A DNA stretch of 64,000 bases from Bacteroidota bacterium (GCA_016721435.1 JADKIC010000008.1:62001-126000); one strand, 5' to 3'; shown: positions 30,857 to 41,218, counted from the first letter of the stretch. Made by a program: numbers and translations. Notes: generated from the letters alone by a model not told the origin.

Positions 30857-31778
30857 TTATTTCATTTCGTATTTCTTCCGGTAGAGCCGGGGCCAATGCC
30901 TGTAGATATATTCCTGATTTTCTGAAGGCATGAAAGATAGATAGGTATAATTAAATTCAGGTTGCTTCCATTGATTTCTTAAAGTACTAACCTGATCAAT
31001 TAGCTCTGTTTTAATGGTTGGAAATTGTGATTTCAACTGATCAAAACTTTCCTTTTAGAATAGGTTTTATTATGCATTGCCTGGAGAAATAAAAGGGTAA
31101 GAGCATGATTTCACCACAAAGTATTTTAAATTTGAAAAGATCGGAGGGTGGTTTACGACATTTTTTTTTGATGGATTGCAGTATACTATCGAAGCTGTTT
31201 TTATAGTGTTGATGTGTATCGACAATGTTCACTTTTATGGGCGAAGCGTAAGCCGGGTAAATTATTTTACCGGTGCTCAACAATTCCAGCGGAAATTCTG
31301 CGTCGGGATAATCTGAAAAGTCACTTCGTAAGAATAGTTTCCATCCATGATGTTGAAGTGCGTCTTGCCTGAACATAAGCTGCTCGGTTCCTGCAATTAG
31401 TTTTCGCAATTGCTTAAGTTCGCCGACTCCTGTTATTTTGCTTTCATCAATAAGGATGATCCCATCAAAGTCACTGTAGTTGATTTCTTCAGATGTGGAT
31501 AAACTTCCATGCACAAGCACCAGGACTATTGCTTCAGATTTTACCGTTGAAAATCGTGAGACTATATCTTTCACCACCGGATTGTTGCCTTTATACATTT
31601 CCGGCTGAATGGTTGCATTAAAGAGATGATTGATACGACTAGTTGTTGAAATAGTCTCTAAAACCTGTTTCTCAATATCCCTGCTCGTATAATTTTTTAT
31701 AAATAAGCCGAGTAGCCTATCTGCTTTTTTAACAGATCCTTTTTCAAGGTAAATTCTGAGGAAGTCTTCAGCTTTCAT
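30857..31778 (-). CDS. Nucleotidyltransferase-like protein 2 of the glycan cluster
   Basis: The middle of the protein has AIVLVLVHGSLSTSEEINYSDF followed by DGIILIDE: an HGS-x(9)-D-x-D arrangement typical of polymerase-beta-type nucleotidyltransferases. Upstream is a helical domain (MKAEDFLRIYLEKGSVKKADRLL). One extra A near 31056 hides the end. Corrected, the frame runs on through ESFDQLKSQFPTIKTELIDQ to YRHWPRLYRKKYEMK, about 307 residues. Sequence resemblance to protein 1 (27552-28391) is weak outside the motif. Its start shares one base with the upstream glycosyltransferase stop, so it belongs to the operon. Substrate and reaction are unknown. Confidence 0.55.
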
Positions 31779-32959
31779 TAGGGGAATTGCGCCAATAAAC
31801 GAGCAGCAATCTTTTTAAAGGTGATTTCTTTAACATCTCTCATTGCCTGTTCTGCCTTTTTCTTTGAGATGTGAGGATGCTCAATGGCAAAACGAATACT
31901 ATTTGCTAGAGCGTGACTGTTTTCAGGTTTCGTAAAGATACAGTTGTTCTCGTTTAGTAAATCTGCGGTTGCCGGATAATTTGGTGTGATGATGACATTT
32001 CCGGTGAGCATATACTCACAAAGTTTGTTGGGGAGATTGTACCGTACGTCATGTCCCTGATGAGTATAATAGGAAAGTAAAACATCTGCAGCAAACTGAT
32101 AAAGTTTTATTTTTTGATAGTCGTAAATATAACCCGTGAAGATGACATTGTGTATTCCTTTTCCATTGCAGTAGTCTTCCCAAAATGTAACAGTTTCAGG
32201 TTTGCCTCCTGTGAATAGAAAAGTATAGGTTGGAAGTACAGCAGCTGCCTCCAGAATAAACTTTATTTCTTTATCGTAATGTTGCCCCAGTTTTCCGGTA
32301 TAGGCAATGAGTGGAGTTGAACTTTCCGGAAATTGGATCTCCCTTCTGGCTTCCTCTCTGGAGATTTTTTCATTAGCCTGAAATTCTGTGATGGGATTTA
32401 AGGTATAGGCTCCTTCATGGCTCTTTCTTCCACTTACTTTGAACAATTCATTTAGGATGGAACTGTTGGTGGCGATAAGAAAATCGGATTTCCTGTATAT
32501 AGCCTGATGGATTGCACTTTTATGGAAGTCATGTGCCCAATGAATGAGAATTACATTCTTAAAAGTGCCGCTAAATAATTTTCGTAAAAAGAAGAAGGGT
32601 CTAAGTAGATGTGTACTTCTGCTGATGATGTATATACGGGGACTTTCCTTCTTGCTTTTTAAAATTGAAAATACTTTCCGGGTTGAATACCAGGTTACCT
32701 CTAATAATTGTTTCTTTCCATAAACATCATTTTTGAATTTTGTTGGGAGATAATGAATATGAAGCGAAGCCAGTAATCCATAGGTCTCATGTACTTCTTC
32801 TTTGCGGATATTGTCCTTTCGTAGGACTGAAGGAACGACAAGGTGCGTATCACAATCATTCTGTGCAAATCCTTCGGTGAAACGTACATCGCTGACTTGA
32901 TTGGTTCTCGGTCTTAGTATATCGTAAGGCGAAAGGTAGATGACAGTAGTTTTGTTCAT
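31778..32959 (-). CDS. Glycosyltransferase (GT4-like)
   Basis: An intact 393-residue GT-B protein. The N-terminal domain starts KTTVIYLSPYDILRPRTNQV and contains ILIHWAHDFHKSAIHQAIYR. The donor domain has LIAYTGKLGQHYDKEIKFIL, YTFLFTGGKPETV, NVIFTGYIYDYQKIKLYQFA and YNLPNKLCEYMLTGNVIITP, where NKLCEYM takes the place of the usual acidic E-x7-E region (a common variant in capsule clusters). It starts 2 bases after the flippase stop. Donor and acceptor are not predictable. Confidence 0.82.
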   Translation of the reverse strand: MNKTTVIYLSPYDILRPRTNQVSDVRFTEGFAQNDCDTHLVVPSVLRKDNIRKEEVHETYGLLASLHIHYLPTKFKNDVYGKKQLLEVTWYSTRKVFSILKSKKESPRIYIISRSTHLLRPFFFLRKLFSGTFKNVILIHWAHDFHKSAIHQAIYRKSDFLIATNSSILNELFKVSGRKSHEGAYTLNPITEFQANEKISREEARREIQFPESSTPLIAYTGKLGQHYDKEIKFILEAAAVLPTYTFLFTGGKPETVTFWEDYCNGKGIHNVIFTGYIYDYQKIKLYQFAADVLLSYYTHQGHDVRYNLPNKLCEYMLTGNVIITPNYPATADLLNENNCIFTKPENSHALANSIRFAIEHPHISKKKAEQAMRDVKEITFKKIAARLLAQFP

Positions 32960-32960
32960 G

Positions 32961-34293
32961 TTATGTCCTCTTGTTCAATTGAATGATGCCGGCCTGGATG
33001 AATCGGAAATTGATGTAAAGATTTGCAGCAAGTAATCCTATAGCTACTCCGCTGGCTTTGAATTCTGTTACCAGAAGTACAGCTATAATAGACCCGATGA
33101 TGATGGCCGTTAAATATATGAGGAATCTTTTTTGATCAATCCCAGACTCTGGATTAAAGGTAAGGCCCAGAAAAGACGGAGCTTACTGCGCAAATGAGTA
33201 GAATAAAAAGGGTTCCGCTGCTGGGATAAATTCAGGTCCATAGAGTGCGGTGATGAGGTTGGTTTTAATGAAATAGGCGAGCGCTAGAAAGAGGAGGGCA
33301 GGTATCAGCACTGCCCGGGTAATACTCCTTAGCATCGTTCTTACTTTGCCATAAACTTTACCCGCTATCAAATGCGAGAGTTGAGGGAAAACGGATGAGG
33401 CCAGTGGGTCGCTGAGGTCAGTACCGAATAAGCAAGTTTTTTGGCAATAGAGTAGTAGGAGACATCACTCAAACTCCCCATTGTACCCAGTAAAAGAACA
33501 TCGCCCTGGTTCATGATAACTTTCAGTGTGCTGCTGATGGAATTGCCGAAAATGTAGTGTAGGAATTCTTTCTGTTGTTTTTTTATGAGATGGATTTTTG
33601 AAGTTAGGTAGGGGCGCAACTCCGGTAAGAGCTCACGGTAGGCGGCGATATTGCAAGTGATGCTGTTAATGAATTTTGCTGCAATGGCAGCAGTGAAAAA
33701 TGCTTTCAGGTCGGGGCCGTAAATAAGCAAAGTTGAAATGATGATGGTGACTTCGATGGTGTCCATGATCATTTGAATGACAGAATTTATTTTGAATTTA
33801 TAAAATAACTTCAGACTGGCTTTTGCAATGGCGTCAATGAATGAAATGCCATTGGCAATTGCAAAACCAATTACGTAAATGGTGAGGTCAGGTCCTTTGA
33901 TGAAGGTATCATAAAAGAAAGCTAACATACCTCCAAGTACTAAAACGGATAGTAAAGCTGAAATTGTACTCAGTAACAAGCTGAATTTTATGACAGATAC
34001 CACTTTTTCCTTACTCCTTCCGAATGGTACTGTGCTCCAAAACGGATTAACCCCATGGAAATATTCAGCCGTAAAAATTCCTGGGTGGTGACTATAAACG
34101 CGACCGCAAGTGTGTAGGTTCCGAGCAGTTCTGCGCCGAGGATCCTGGTGATGATGATCGTTTTTATGAAGGCATATGCGGTACCTAGCCCGTTCGACAA
34201 AAATACCCATGAACTGTTTTTAAAAAGATTTTTCGATTCAGGATCGAATTTTCTTTTCAGTCGCGCAAAGTGTTTATCAAATCTTGCCTTCAC
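32961..34293 (-). CDS. Wzx-like polysaccharide flippase (frame breaks)
   Basis: A MOP-superfamily flippase that would move the lipid-linked repeat unit across the inner membrane. The N-terminus NLFKNSSWVFLSNGLGTAYA with the following IIITRILGAELLGTYTLAVA is a classic Wzx start, and further helices follow (VIKFSLLLSTISALLSVLVL, VLIPALLFLALAYFI, LIYLTAIIIGSIIAVLLVTE). Slips near 34000 and 33395, and a compensating pair near 33185, interrupt it; between them the protein continues in family register (GVRKKVVSVIKF; TALYGPEFIPAAEPFLFYSF; SSVFSGLTFNPESG). Corrected length is about 444 residues with some 12 membrane segments. It lies directly after the wzc-type kinase gene. Confidence 0.8.
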
Positions 34294-34323
34294 AGGTTTA
34301 TTTCCATCCCCCTGTCATAAGTG

Positions 34324-36760
34324 TCAGGCTTTTTTTCTTTTTTTACCGAATATCGATTTAAACGTTGCTTTGATTCCGCTTTCCTTACTGTCTTCTTCAT
34401 AATATCCATAGCCATAACCGTAGCCATATCCGTATCCATAAGAGTATTCATAACCATAACCGTAACTCCTGTTATTGGCTTTCATTGCATTTAAAATGAT
34501 ACAAAGATTTTTCAACTTCCCTTCGTTGTATAGTTTGTTAACAAAACTAAGGTGATGTCGCCGGGTAACGCCTTGTCGTACAACATAAATGTTGATATCC
34601 GTATATTTTGAAAGCACCATTGCATCGGTAATAAGTCCAACCGGGGGAGTATCCAGAATGATGTTGGCGTAATTATCTTTTAAATAATTGAACAAGACAT
34701 CCATCTTAGGGGAGATGATGAGTTCGGATGGATTTGGTGGTTTGGTCCGGAAAGGATAATATCCAGATTGGGTATTGTCCCCGAATTTTGAATGACATCT
34801 TTTTCAGAAGCGATACCAATTAGATAATTACTCAAACCAATTTCACTCGTAAAATCAAAACCGACAGTAATTTTAGGCTTACGAAGGTCACAGCCTACCA
34901 GGATGGTTTTTCTCCCGGACATCGCCAGCATCACAGCTAGGTTTAGTGAACAAAAACTTTTCCCCTCTGAGCTGATCGATGAGGTGACCATGATGATGTT
35001 TTGGTCTTTGTTCGGGTTAAAATATTGTAGATTGGTACGTATAGAGCGGAAGGCTTCCGAAATATGTGAATTTGGTTTTTCAGTAACTACTAAATTTGAT
35101 TTCGATGCACTAAGCCCAATCATGCCTAGCATAGGAATATTGGTCAAACGTTCCAGATCATAGCGATCTAGAATTTTATCATTCAATAAATCCCTGCTAT
35201 AGATCAATATGCCGGGAAATTAAAGTCCTAAGATGATTGCAATGGAATAACTTTGAACTGTCAACAACACGGTTGTCTGCTGTAGTGGATGCAAGAATGA
35301 TAGCTGTTTCGGCTCTCTTTTGTAATAAGTAAGAGTATAAGGTCTCTTTAATGTTAGAGCCTCGCATCAGCGTCTGTAATTCACGCTGGGCGCCGGGTAG
35401 TAAGCGAAGTTTACCCTGAACTTGTCCCTTCTGTAGCATGGCCTCATTCAATGAGGACTTCAATCCATTCCGAAGACTTTTTACGTTTTCCAATAACGCA
35501 GATTTGGTGTTCAGGATTTCTATATTCAATCCAACCAGCAAGGGGGTTTTCCTGCTTGGCAAGGTTAAGTTGTGATTTTCGCTTGTTCTCCAACTCATTC
35601 ATTTTCAAAATAAGGTTGGTAAGTAATGGGTCATTGACCAAAATGCTTCCGAGATATATTACCGGATAGTTCCTTGCCTTATGATACATACCTTTCTAAA
35701 TAATCGAGGAAGGAAATCTGAACCTGCAACTCTGAAATCTTCGCATCAAAATTTTTCACGCTTTCGAGAAATGAACTTGCTTCTACACTTAAATCAGTTA
35801 TTCCTTTCGAAACCTGAATCGCTCCACATTCGCTTCGCTAAGATCTATTTCATCTGTAAGTAAGGCAACTTGCTCATCAATGAATTTTAAAGTGTTAACT
35901 GCATATTCATTCTTTAATTCAATGCCTTTGTCAATGTAAAAGTCAAAAAGTCGATTAAGGAAATCTTCATTTTTACTGGGAACAGGTCCTTGTATGGAAG
36001 CCTGCAAGATATTCGACATCTTACTGACCTTATCAACTTTTAAAGCTGTTTGATAATTGATGGTGATGTTCTCGATTGAATTAAACCGTATGAAAAAGTT
36101 TCGCTTGTCGTAGGATGGTGTATTGTAACTATCATCTTTGAATTTATCCGTCTTGACAATTTTAAATATTCCGATTTTCGTATTTACTTTTTTATCAAAT
36201 AAGTAGTAGCCGATCTGATAACCTCCGGGATGGCTATAGCTTAACTTGTATTTTCGGCCATCTAGAATTTCAACATTAAGAACGGTGCTGTTAGCTATGG
36301 CATACAAAGTATCTTCAACAAGATGTATAGGTGTTTCTTTATAAATTTCTGAAGTTTTAATTTCACCTTTTAAATAATAGCTTTTGTCGTAACCTAAATC
36401 ATCTAGTGTTTTATAGATGAGTTCCCTCGACCGTATAATTCCGATTTCGGTTTCAATCCCTCCTTCTGAATTGAACTGATTTAACTGGGAGAGGAGGTCA
36501 TTGCCATTGTATTTTTGTTTGTCGTCTTTGATAAGAACGGTACAACTGGTAAAGTAGATGGGAGTAGCATACCAATTGTAAAAATAGGCCGTAATTATTC
36601 CCAGTGTTAAAGTATAGATATATAAATACCAATGACGGAGAAAATATTTATTGAATAAAAATTTTAAGTTGATTTGATTGTGCGCCTCTCCGGCTCCAAT
36701 TGCTTGTTGCTGATTGGGGTAATTGTATTGTGTTTGTTGTGGTTTGGCTTCGTTGTTCAT
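34324..36760 (-). CDS. wzc: Wzc-like polysaccharide co-polymerase / tyrosine autokinase
   Basis: An inner-membrane regulator of polysaccharide chain length and export. The N-terminal Wzz-like domain has a membrane segment (WYLYIYTLTLGIITAYFYNW), then a coiled-coil periplasmic part (IEILNTKSALLENVKSLRNG, LPGAQRELQTLMRG). The cytoplasmic BY-kinase has Walker A in VTSSISSEGKSFCSLNLA, Walker A' in TILVGCDLRKPKI and Walker B in NIILDTPPVG. The tail carries a long Gly-Tyr tract (SYGYGYEYSYGYGYGYGYGY), the likely autophosphorylation cluster. Slips near 34720, 35230, 35520, 35690 and 35815 break the frame. Around 35230 the linker between VVD and the second membrane helix (SYSIAIILGL) is shorter than usual. 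It follows wza. Confidence 0.85.
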
Positions 36761-36781
36761 TGGTAATGGAAAATAATGGTG

Positions 36782-37606
36782 TTATTCAATTATGCGTATG
36801 ACGAGAACTGCAATTAAAGTTAAACTGCTAAGAACAATAGGAAGTACTCTGTAGAAATTATCACTTTGTGCTACTTTTCCTTTTACCGGTGAAACGTAAA
36901 GAATGTCGCCTGAACGCAGATTGTAATAAGGAGCATTGAACATCTCTCTACTAGTCATATCAATGTTGATGTATTTCTTTTCTCCTCCTTTTTCTTCACG
37001 AATTAAAGTGATGTTCTGCCTGTTCGCATAAATGGTGAGATCTCCCGCCAGACCCATGGCCTCGGGTATAGTAATTCTTTCGTTGGTTACACTGTATACG
37101 CCGGGTCGAAACACCTCTCCTAAAATGGTGACTCTGAAATTTTCTATATAGATTCTAACGGATGGGTATTGCAGGTATTTTTCCAATCTACGTGTTAAAG
37201 TGTCCTTTGCTACTGTAGTGCTCAAACCGGCAAGTTTTTTATTTTCCGATGAGAGGAAGTTCTATATTTCCTGAGGATCTACCAGATAACCAATGTCTGT
37301 GCGTGTGGCAAATGAATTATTGTTAGATTGTTCATTGCGTTCTACGGGAGCGATGGCATTGAAGAAACTACTGGCTTCCGGACTTAAACTGGAAACATAT
37401 ATAGAGAGTATATCGCTTGGTTGAATGAGATTTTCATAAACTGGAGGTGTAAGATTCGATTTGTCTGTATTGAAATTGGGGTAAATAACTTTCCGTTCAG
37501 ATCGGGTAGAATCAGTCGGTTGAAAATAAGCAACATCGCTTACTTCACGGCAGGAACTACCGGAAATCAAGATAAATAAAATTAATATTCTTGTTAAGAT
37601 TCTCAT
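36782..37606 (-). CDS. wza: Polysaccharide export outer-membrane lipoprotein (Wza family)
   Basis: Starts with a lipoprotein signal (RILILFILISGSSC, lipobox SGSSC). The Poly_export domain follows (IQPSDILSIYVSSLSPEA, IGYLVDPQGNIELPLIGKIK), then an SLBB-type domain (VTILGEVFRPGVYSVTNERI, IPEAMGLAGDLTIYANRQNI) and a C-terminal hydrophobic helix (VLPIVLSSLTLIAVLVIRII). Three one-base losses at 37218-37268, in G and A runs, split it right at the conserved QGNIELPLIGKIK segment. Corrected length is about 275 residues. It forms the outer-membrane channel for the glycan and is the first gene of the minus-strand cluster. Confidence 0.88.
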
Positions 37607-37767
37607 ATTTACAAAGATAGCTAATCTACTTATTGCATAGGTTCAGAGGAATGGCATAATTTCTAATTATACGATGAACATGGATTCTTGTTGCAATCAC
37701 TTTAAAAGTGTACCTAAACTAAACGTTTTGTCTTTTGTTTTAAAGGTGTAAAAATTGATAAATCTCA

Positions 37768-37799
37768 TTTGTCTTGCTTTGCTGATTGTCATAATTTTA
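37768..37799 (+). promoter_or_regulatory. Putative promoter of the paaABCD block
   Basis: TTTG at 37768-37771 and TAATTTTA at 37792-37799 (one mismatch to TAnnTTTG) are 20 nt apart, close to the -33/-7 spacing of Bacteroidota promoters, and the paaA ATG lies 23 nt downstream. Confidence 0.35.
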
Positions 37800-37822
37800 C
37801 ATCTTGTTAATTCAACATAAAT

Positions 37823-38770
37823 ATGGAAAATCAATTGACCGCGGAAGAAATTACTAAAAGAGAAATGGAGTTTGATGCAAAGATTGCGAAAGGGATTGTG
37901 GTGGAGCCAAAAGATTGGATGCCAGATCGTTATCGCAAGCAGTTGTTGCGGATGATGTCCCAGCATGCACATTCTGAAGTGGTAGGTATGCTCCCTGAAG
38001 GGAATTGGTTAACCCGTGCTCCAAGCTTAATGCGGAAAGCCGTTTTGCTTGCTAAAATTCAGGATGAAGCTGGTCATGGCCTCTATATCTATAGTGCCGC
38101 CGAAACGTTAGGAACCGATCGTGCAGAGATGATCGATCAATTGTTATCTGGTCATGCAAAATATTCCAGTATTTTTAATTATCCCACTTTGAATTGGGCA
38201 GATATGGGTGCTATTGGTTGGCTGGTGGATGGTGCTGCAATTGTGAATCAAACCGTTTTGGCAAAATGTTCCTATGGTCCCTATTCACGTGCAATGGTTC
38301 GAATTTGTAAAGAAGAAAATTTCCACAATAAACAAGGGTATCAAATCATGGCGTATTTGATGAAAGGTACGAAAGAACAACAGGAAATGGCGCAGGATGC
38401 CATGAACCGTTTTTGGTGGCCTTCCTTGATGATGTTTGGTCCTCATGATACAAACTCTCCTAACTCCGGCGACTTGATGAAATGGAAAGTGAAACTGCAA
38501 ACCAATGATGATTTACGTCAGCGATTCATTGATCGTACCGTTCCGCAGGCTGAAGCAATTGGTCTTAAAATTCCTGATCCGGATTTGAAGTGGAATCCGC
38601 AAACACGCCACTATGATTTCGGAGAGATTAACTGGGAAGAATTTAATAATGTGATTAAAGGAAATGGTCCTTGTAATCGCTTGCGAATGAAACAACGTCG
38701 CGATGCACACGAAAATGGTGCATGGGTAAGAAGTGCGGCCTTAGCCTATGCTGAGAAACATGGAAAATAG
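37823..38770 (+). CDS. paaA: Phenylacetyl-CoA 1,2-epoxidase subunit A (catalytic)
   Basis: The di-iron oxygenase subunit that forms ring-1,2-epoxyphenylacetyl-CoA. At 315 residues it is full length. It has [20 protein letters not shown], the iron-ligand helices [20 protein letters not shown] and [20 protein letters not shown] (EDEAGH-like and EExFH motifs), and the C-terminal [12 protein letters not shown]. It is followed by paaB, paaC and paaD on the same strand. No frame damage. The reductase subunit gene paaE is not next to it and was not found in the window. Confidence 0.95.
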   Translation: MENQLTAEEITKREMEFDAKIAKGIVVEPKDWMPDRYRKQLLRMMSQHAHSEVVGMLPEGNWLTRAPSLMRKAVLLAKIQDEAGHGLYIYSAAETLGTDRAEMIDQLLSGHAKYSSIFNYPTLNWADMGAIGWLVDGAAIVNQTVLAKCSYGPYSRAMVRICKEENFHNKQGYQIMAYLMKGTKEQQEMAQDAMNRFWWPSLMMFGPHDTNSPNSGDLMKWKVKLQTNDDLRQRFIDRTVPQAEAIGLKIPDPDLKWNPQTRHYDFGEINWEEFNNVIKGNGPCNRLRMKQRRDAHENGAWVRSAALAYAEKHGK

Positions 38771-38864
38771 CAAGAACATTTTTTATGTGGCAACTGCAGT
38801 TTTTTAAACTGTAAATCCTGAAGATTAAATACGTAGTTATTAAAATAATTAATTAAGTTCTCTA

Positions 38865-39155
38865 ATGTCAAAATCACAAGAATGGCCTTCCTGGGAAGTG
38901 TTTACCCAGAATAAAAATGGTGAAGCACATGAACACGCAGGAAATGTGCATGCTCCCGATGCAGAAATTGCATTGATGAATGCAAGAGATGTATACGGAC
39001 GCCGGCAGGAAGCAGTGAATATTTGGGTAGTTCCTTCAACGGCAATTACTGCATCAACACCGGAAGATGTCGGTTCGTTTTTTGATCCTGCGAATGATAA
39101 AATGTACCGCTGGCCAAATTATTTCAAAACGCCGGATGGCATAAAACAAATCTGA
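38865..39155 (+). CDS. paaB: Phenylacetyl-CoA 1,2-epoxidase subunit B
   Basis: A small structural subunit of the PaaABCE oxygenase, 96 residues. WPSWEVFTQNKNGEAHEHAG, HAPDAEIALMNARDVYGRRQ and VNIWVVPSTAI match PaaB closely. Its stop codon overlaps the paaC ATG, so expression is translationally coupled. A gap of about 95 bp separates it from paaA. Confidence 0.94.
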   Translation: MSKSQEWPSWEVFTQNKNGEAHEHAGNVHAPDAEIALMNARDVYGRRQEAVNIWVVPSTAITASTPEDVGSFFDPANDKMYRWPNYFKTPDGIKQI

Positions 39156-39916
39156 TGACACAACAGGAAGCACTCTTTAATTATTCCCTGCGCTTAGGCG
39201 ATAACGCGCTTGTTCTTGCTCAACGTCTTTGTGAATGGTGTGGGCATGGACCTGTATTGGAAGAGGATATTGCCATGAGTAATATGGGGCTGGATCTCAT
39301 CGGACAGTCAAGAGGATTTTACTCCTATGCGGCATTGGTGGAAGGTAAGGACAGAACAGAAGATGATTTGGCCTTTTTACGGAATGAGCGTGAGTTTTTT
39401 AACAGATGTATGGTCGAGCAACCCAATTATGATTTTGCTGCAACAATGATGCGCTCTTTTCTTTATGGTTGTTTATCCTATCTCCAATTCAGAGCGCTTA
39501 CCAAGAGCACTGACAATACTATCGCCGGACTCGCAGAAAAATCATTGAAAGAAGTCACCTATCACGTTCGTCATTCCAGCGATTGGGTAATTCGTTTGGG
39601 TGATGGTACTGATGAAAGCCATCAAAAAGCACAAACCGCTTTGGATGAATTATGGCATTTCACCAATGAGCTTTTTGAAATGGATGAATCCGATGAAGTG
39701 CTTATAAAAGCCGGAATAGCCTGTGATCTTGCAGCTTTGCGAAATGAATGGAATGCCATGATTGATGAAGTCTTACTAAAGGCTACCCTTATTAAACCTT
39801 CTGAATCAGGGTATCAATCTAAAGGTGGAATGAAGGGTATGCATACCGAACATTTGGGTCATCTCCTCTCTGAAATGCAGTTCCTCCCAAGAGCATATCC
39901 GGATGCGAAATGGTAA
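39155..39916 (+). CDS. paaC: Phenylacetyl-CoA 1,2-epoxidase subunit C
   Basis: The non-catalytic ferritin-like partner of PaaA, 253 residues. LGDNALVLAQRLCEWCGHGP, MGLDLIGQSRGFYSYAA, DFAATMMRSFLYGCLSYLQF, HVRHSSDWVIRLGDGTDESH and the C-terminal GMKGMHTEHLGHLLSEMQFL are characteristic of PaaC. It starts inside the paaB stop codon and is followed 18 bp later by paaD. Intact frame. Confidence 0.94.
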   Translation: MTQQEALFNYSLRLGDNALVLAQRLCEWCGHGPVLEEDIAMSNMGLDLIGQSRGFYSYAALVEGKDRTEDDLAFLRNEREFFNRCMVEQPNYDFAATMMRSFLYGCLSYLQFRALTKSTDNTIAGLAEKSLKEVTYHVRHSSDWVIRLGDGTDESHQKAQTALDELWHFTNELFEMDESDEVLIKAGIACDLAALRNEWNAMIDEVLLKATLIKPSESGYQSKGGMKGMHTEHLGHLLSEMQFLPRAYPDAKW

Positions 39917-39934
39917 GTTTATCGCTGTTGAATT

Positions 39935-40438
39935 ATGAATAGCCCCTTGACGGTTGAGGTTAAGGAAATATGGTCTGCTTTAAACAGTATTCCTGATCCT
40001 GAAGTTCCCGCTATTAATATTGTAGAATTGGGTGTTGTTAGAGATGTGGCAGTAGATGGCAAAAGAGTGAAGGTGACCATGACGCCAACTTATAGTGGAT
40101 GCCCGGCGATGAAAACAATGGAAATGGCAGTGCAGGAGTTAATGGTGGAAATGGGCTATGAGGTAGAAATTGTAATCGTTTATAAACCGGCCTGGACCAC
40201 CGAATGGATGTCGGAGGAAACAAAGGAAAAGTTGAAAGTATACGGAATTGCACCTCCTCCCAAATTGACATTCGAACATTTGCATCCTTTTTCCTCTCCA
40301 AAAAATGTTGAAATAAAATGTCCGTTTTGCGAAAGTAACAACACGAAACTCACCAGCCAGTTTGGGTCAACTGCATGTAAATCCCTTTATTTCTGCGAGG
40401 GCTGTCACCAACCTTTTGAGTTGTTTAAGTGTCATTGA
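39935..40438 (+). CDS. paaD: Phenylacetate oxygenase maturation protein PaaD
   Basis: Needed to assemble the PaaABCE complex, probably in iron-sulfur maturation. The N-terminal MIP18 (DUF59) domain has IPDPEVPAINIVELGVVRDV and PTYSGCPAMKTMEM; the C-terminal zinc ribbon has CPFC ... STACKSLYFCEGCHQPFELF, with four cysteines placed for metal binding. Length is 167 residues, as in PaaD. Last gene of this block; the PaaE reductase, which usually belongs with this set, is absent here. Confidence 0.93.
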   Translation: MNSPLTVEVKEIWSALNSIPDPEVPAINIVELGVVRDVAVDGKRVKVTMTPTYSGCPAMKTMEMAVQELMVEMGYEVEIVIVYKPAWTTEWMSEETKEKLKVYGIAPPPKLTFEHLHPFSSPKNVEIKCPFCESNNTKLTSQFGSTACKSLYFCEGCHQPFELFKCH

Positions 40439-40480
40439 TTTTCATAAGGTTAACAGCACTGTAATTATGCAAAATTTTTT

Positions 40481-41074
40481 TTATTCTGAAATCAGATTTC
40501 CGCTGATCAACTTCCCATCTTTATAAACGACCTTAATATGAAGGAAGCCCTTGTCTTGAAAAAGCGTTTTCTAGGATAAAAAATTTTCTTTGGTAATGTT
40601 CCTGTAAATTAATCTTCCTGCATAATTAAAAATAGAGATTTCACAGGACTCTCTTTTTTCATTGGGAAACCGAATGGTGCAGGCTGTGCATGGATTTGGT
40701 GATATTTGAAGCTTCCCTTTTTCGTAAAAGTAGAACAGAATCTGTTTTTCCTCTGAAAATAAATTGAGAGAACCCACTTCAAGACGATAATAGTTGATCC
40801 GGTTTTTTTCGGGCGTTTTATCAATATACAGGTACGATTCATCCCCGGAAGGACTTCCGCATACGCCCGGAAACTCATAAAGCGTTGCGTAATTCATTCC
40901 GTCTACCGAGCGCTGAACCCTGCCTCCGCTACATTGTATCCCTCCTTTCACTGTAAAAAAAAGCGCGACCTCATTTTGTTGTTGTTGAACAGAAAAAAAA
41001 CTGAAAATACTATCTCCTTGCCCAAAGCTCTGAAGAGTCAGGAACGAAAACAGAAATAGGAGGTATGCTTTCAC
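40481..41074 (-). CDS. Small secreted protein with T9SS type A-like C-terminal domain (in-frame TAG)
   Basis: I choose the GTG at 41074, which gives the signal peptide MKAYLLFLFSFLTLQSFGQG; longer upstream starts would run through the icd terminator. A beta-rich part follows (FFSVQQQQNEVALFFTVKGG, RVQRSVDGMNYATLYEFPGV), then LQISPNPCTACTIRFPNEKR with CEISIFNYAGRLIYR, the usual T9SS sorting domain start. A TAG at 40573 ends the ORF, but the same frame continues past it with KTLFQDKGFLHIKVVYKDGK and LISGNLISE to a TAA at 40481, as the sorting domain should. The TAG may come from two compensating slips (missing C, extra T) rather than a real stop. Function unknown; probably displayed on the surface. 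Confidence 0.6.
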
Positions 41075-41218
41075 AAGATGTTTTCGTTGGAGATTGAATG
41101 TAAATTTAGGACTTAAATCCCCTATAAACGGAATTCTATTTGTTAACGGAGATGAGTCGGTTTTATTTTTAAATAACTCACCATTTAGAAGTTTGAGCCA
41201 TTTCAACATGATAAAAGA

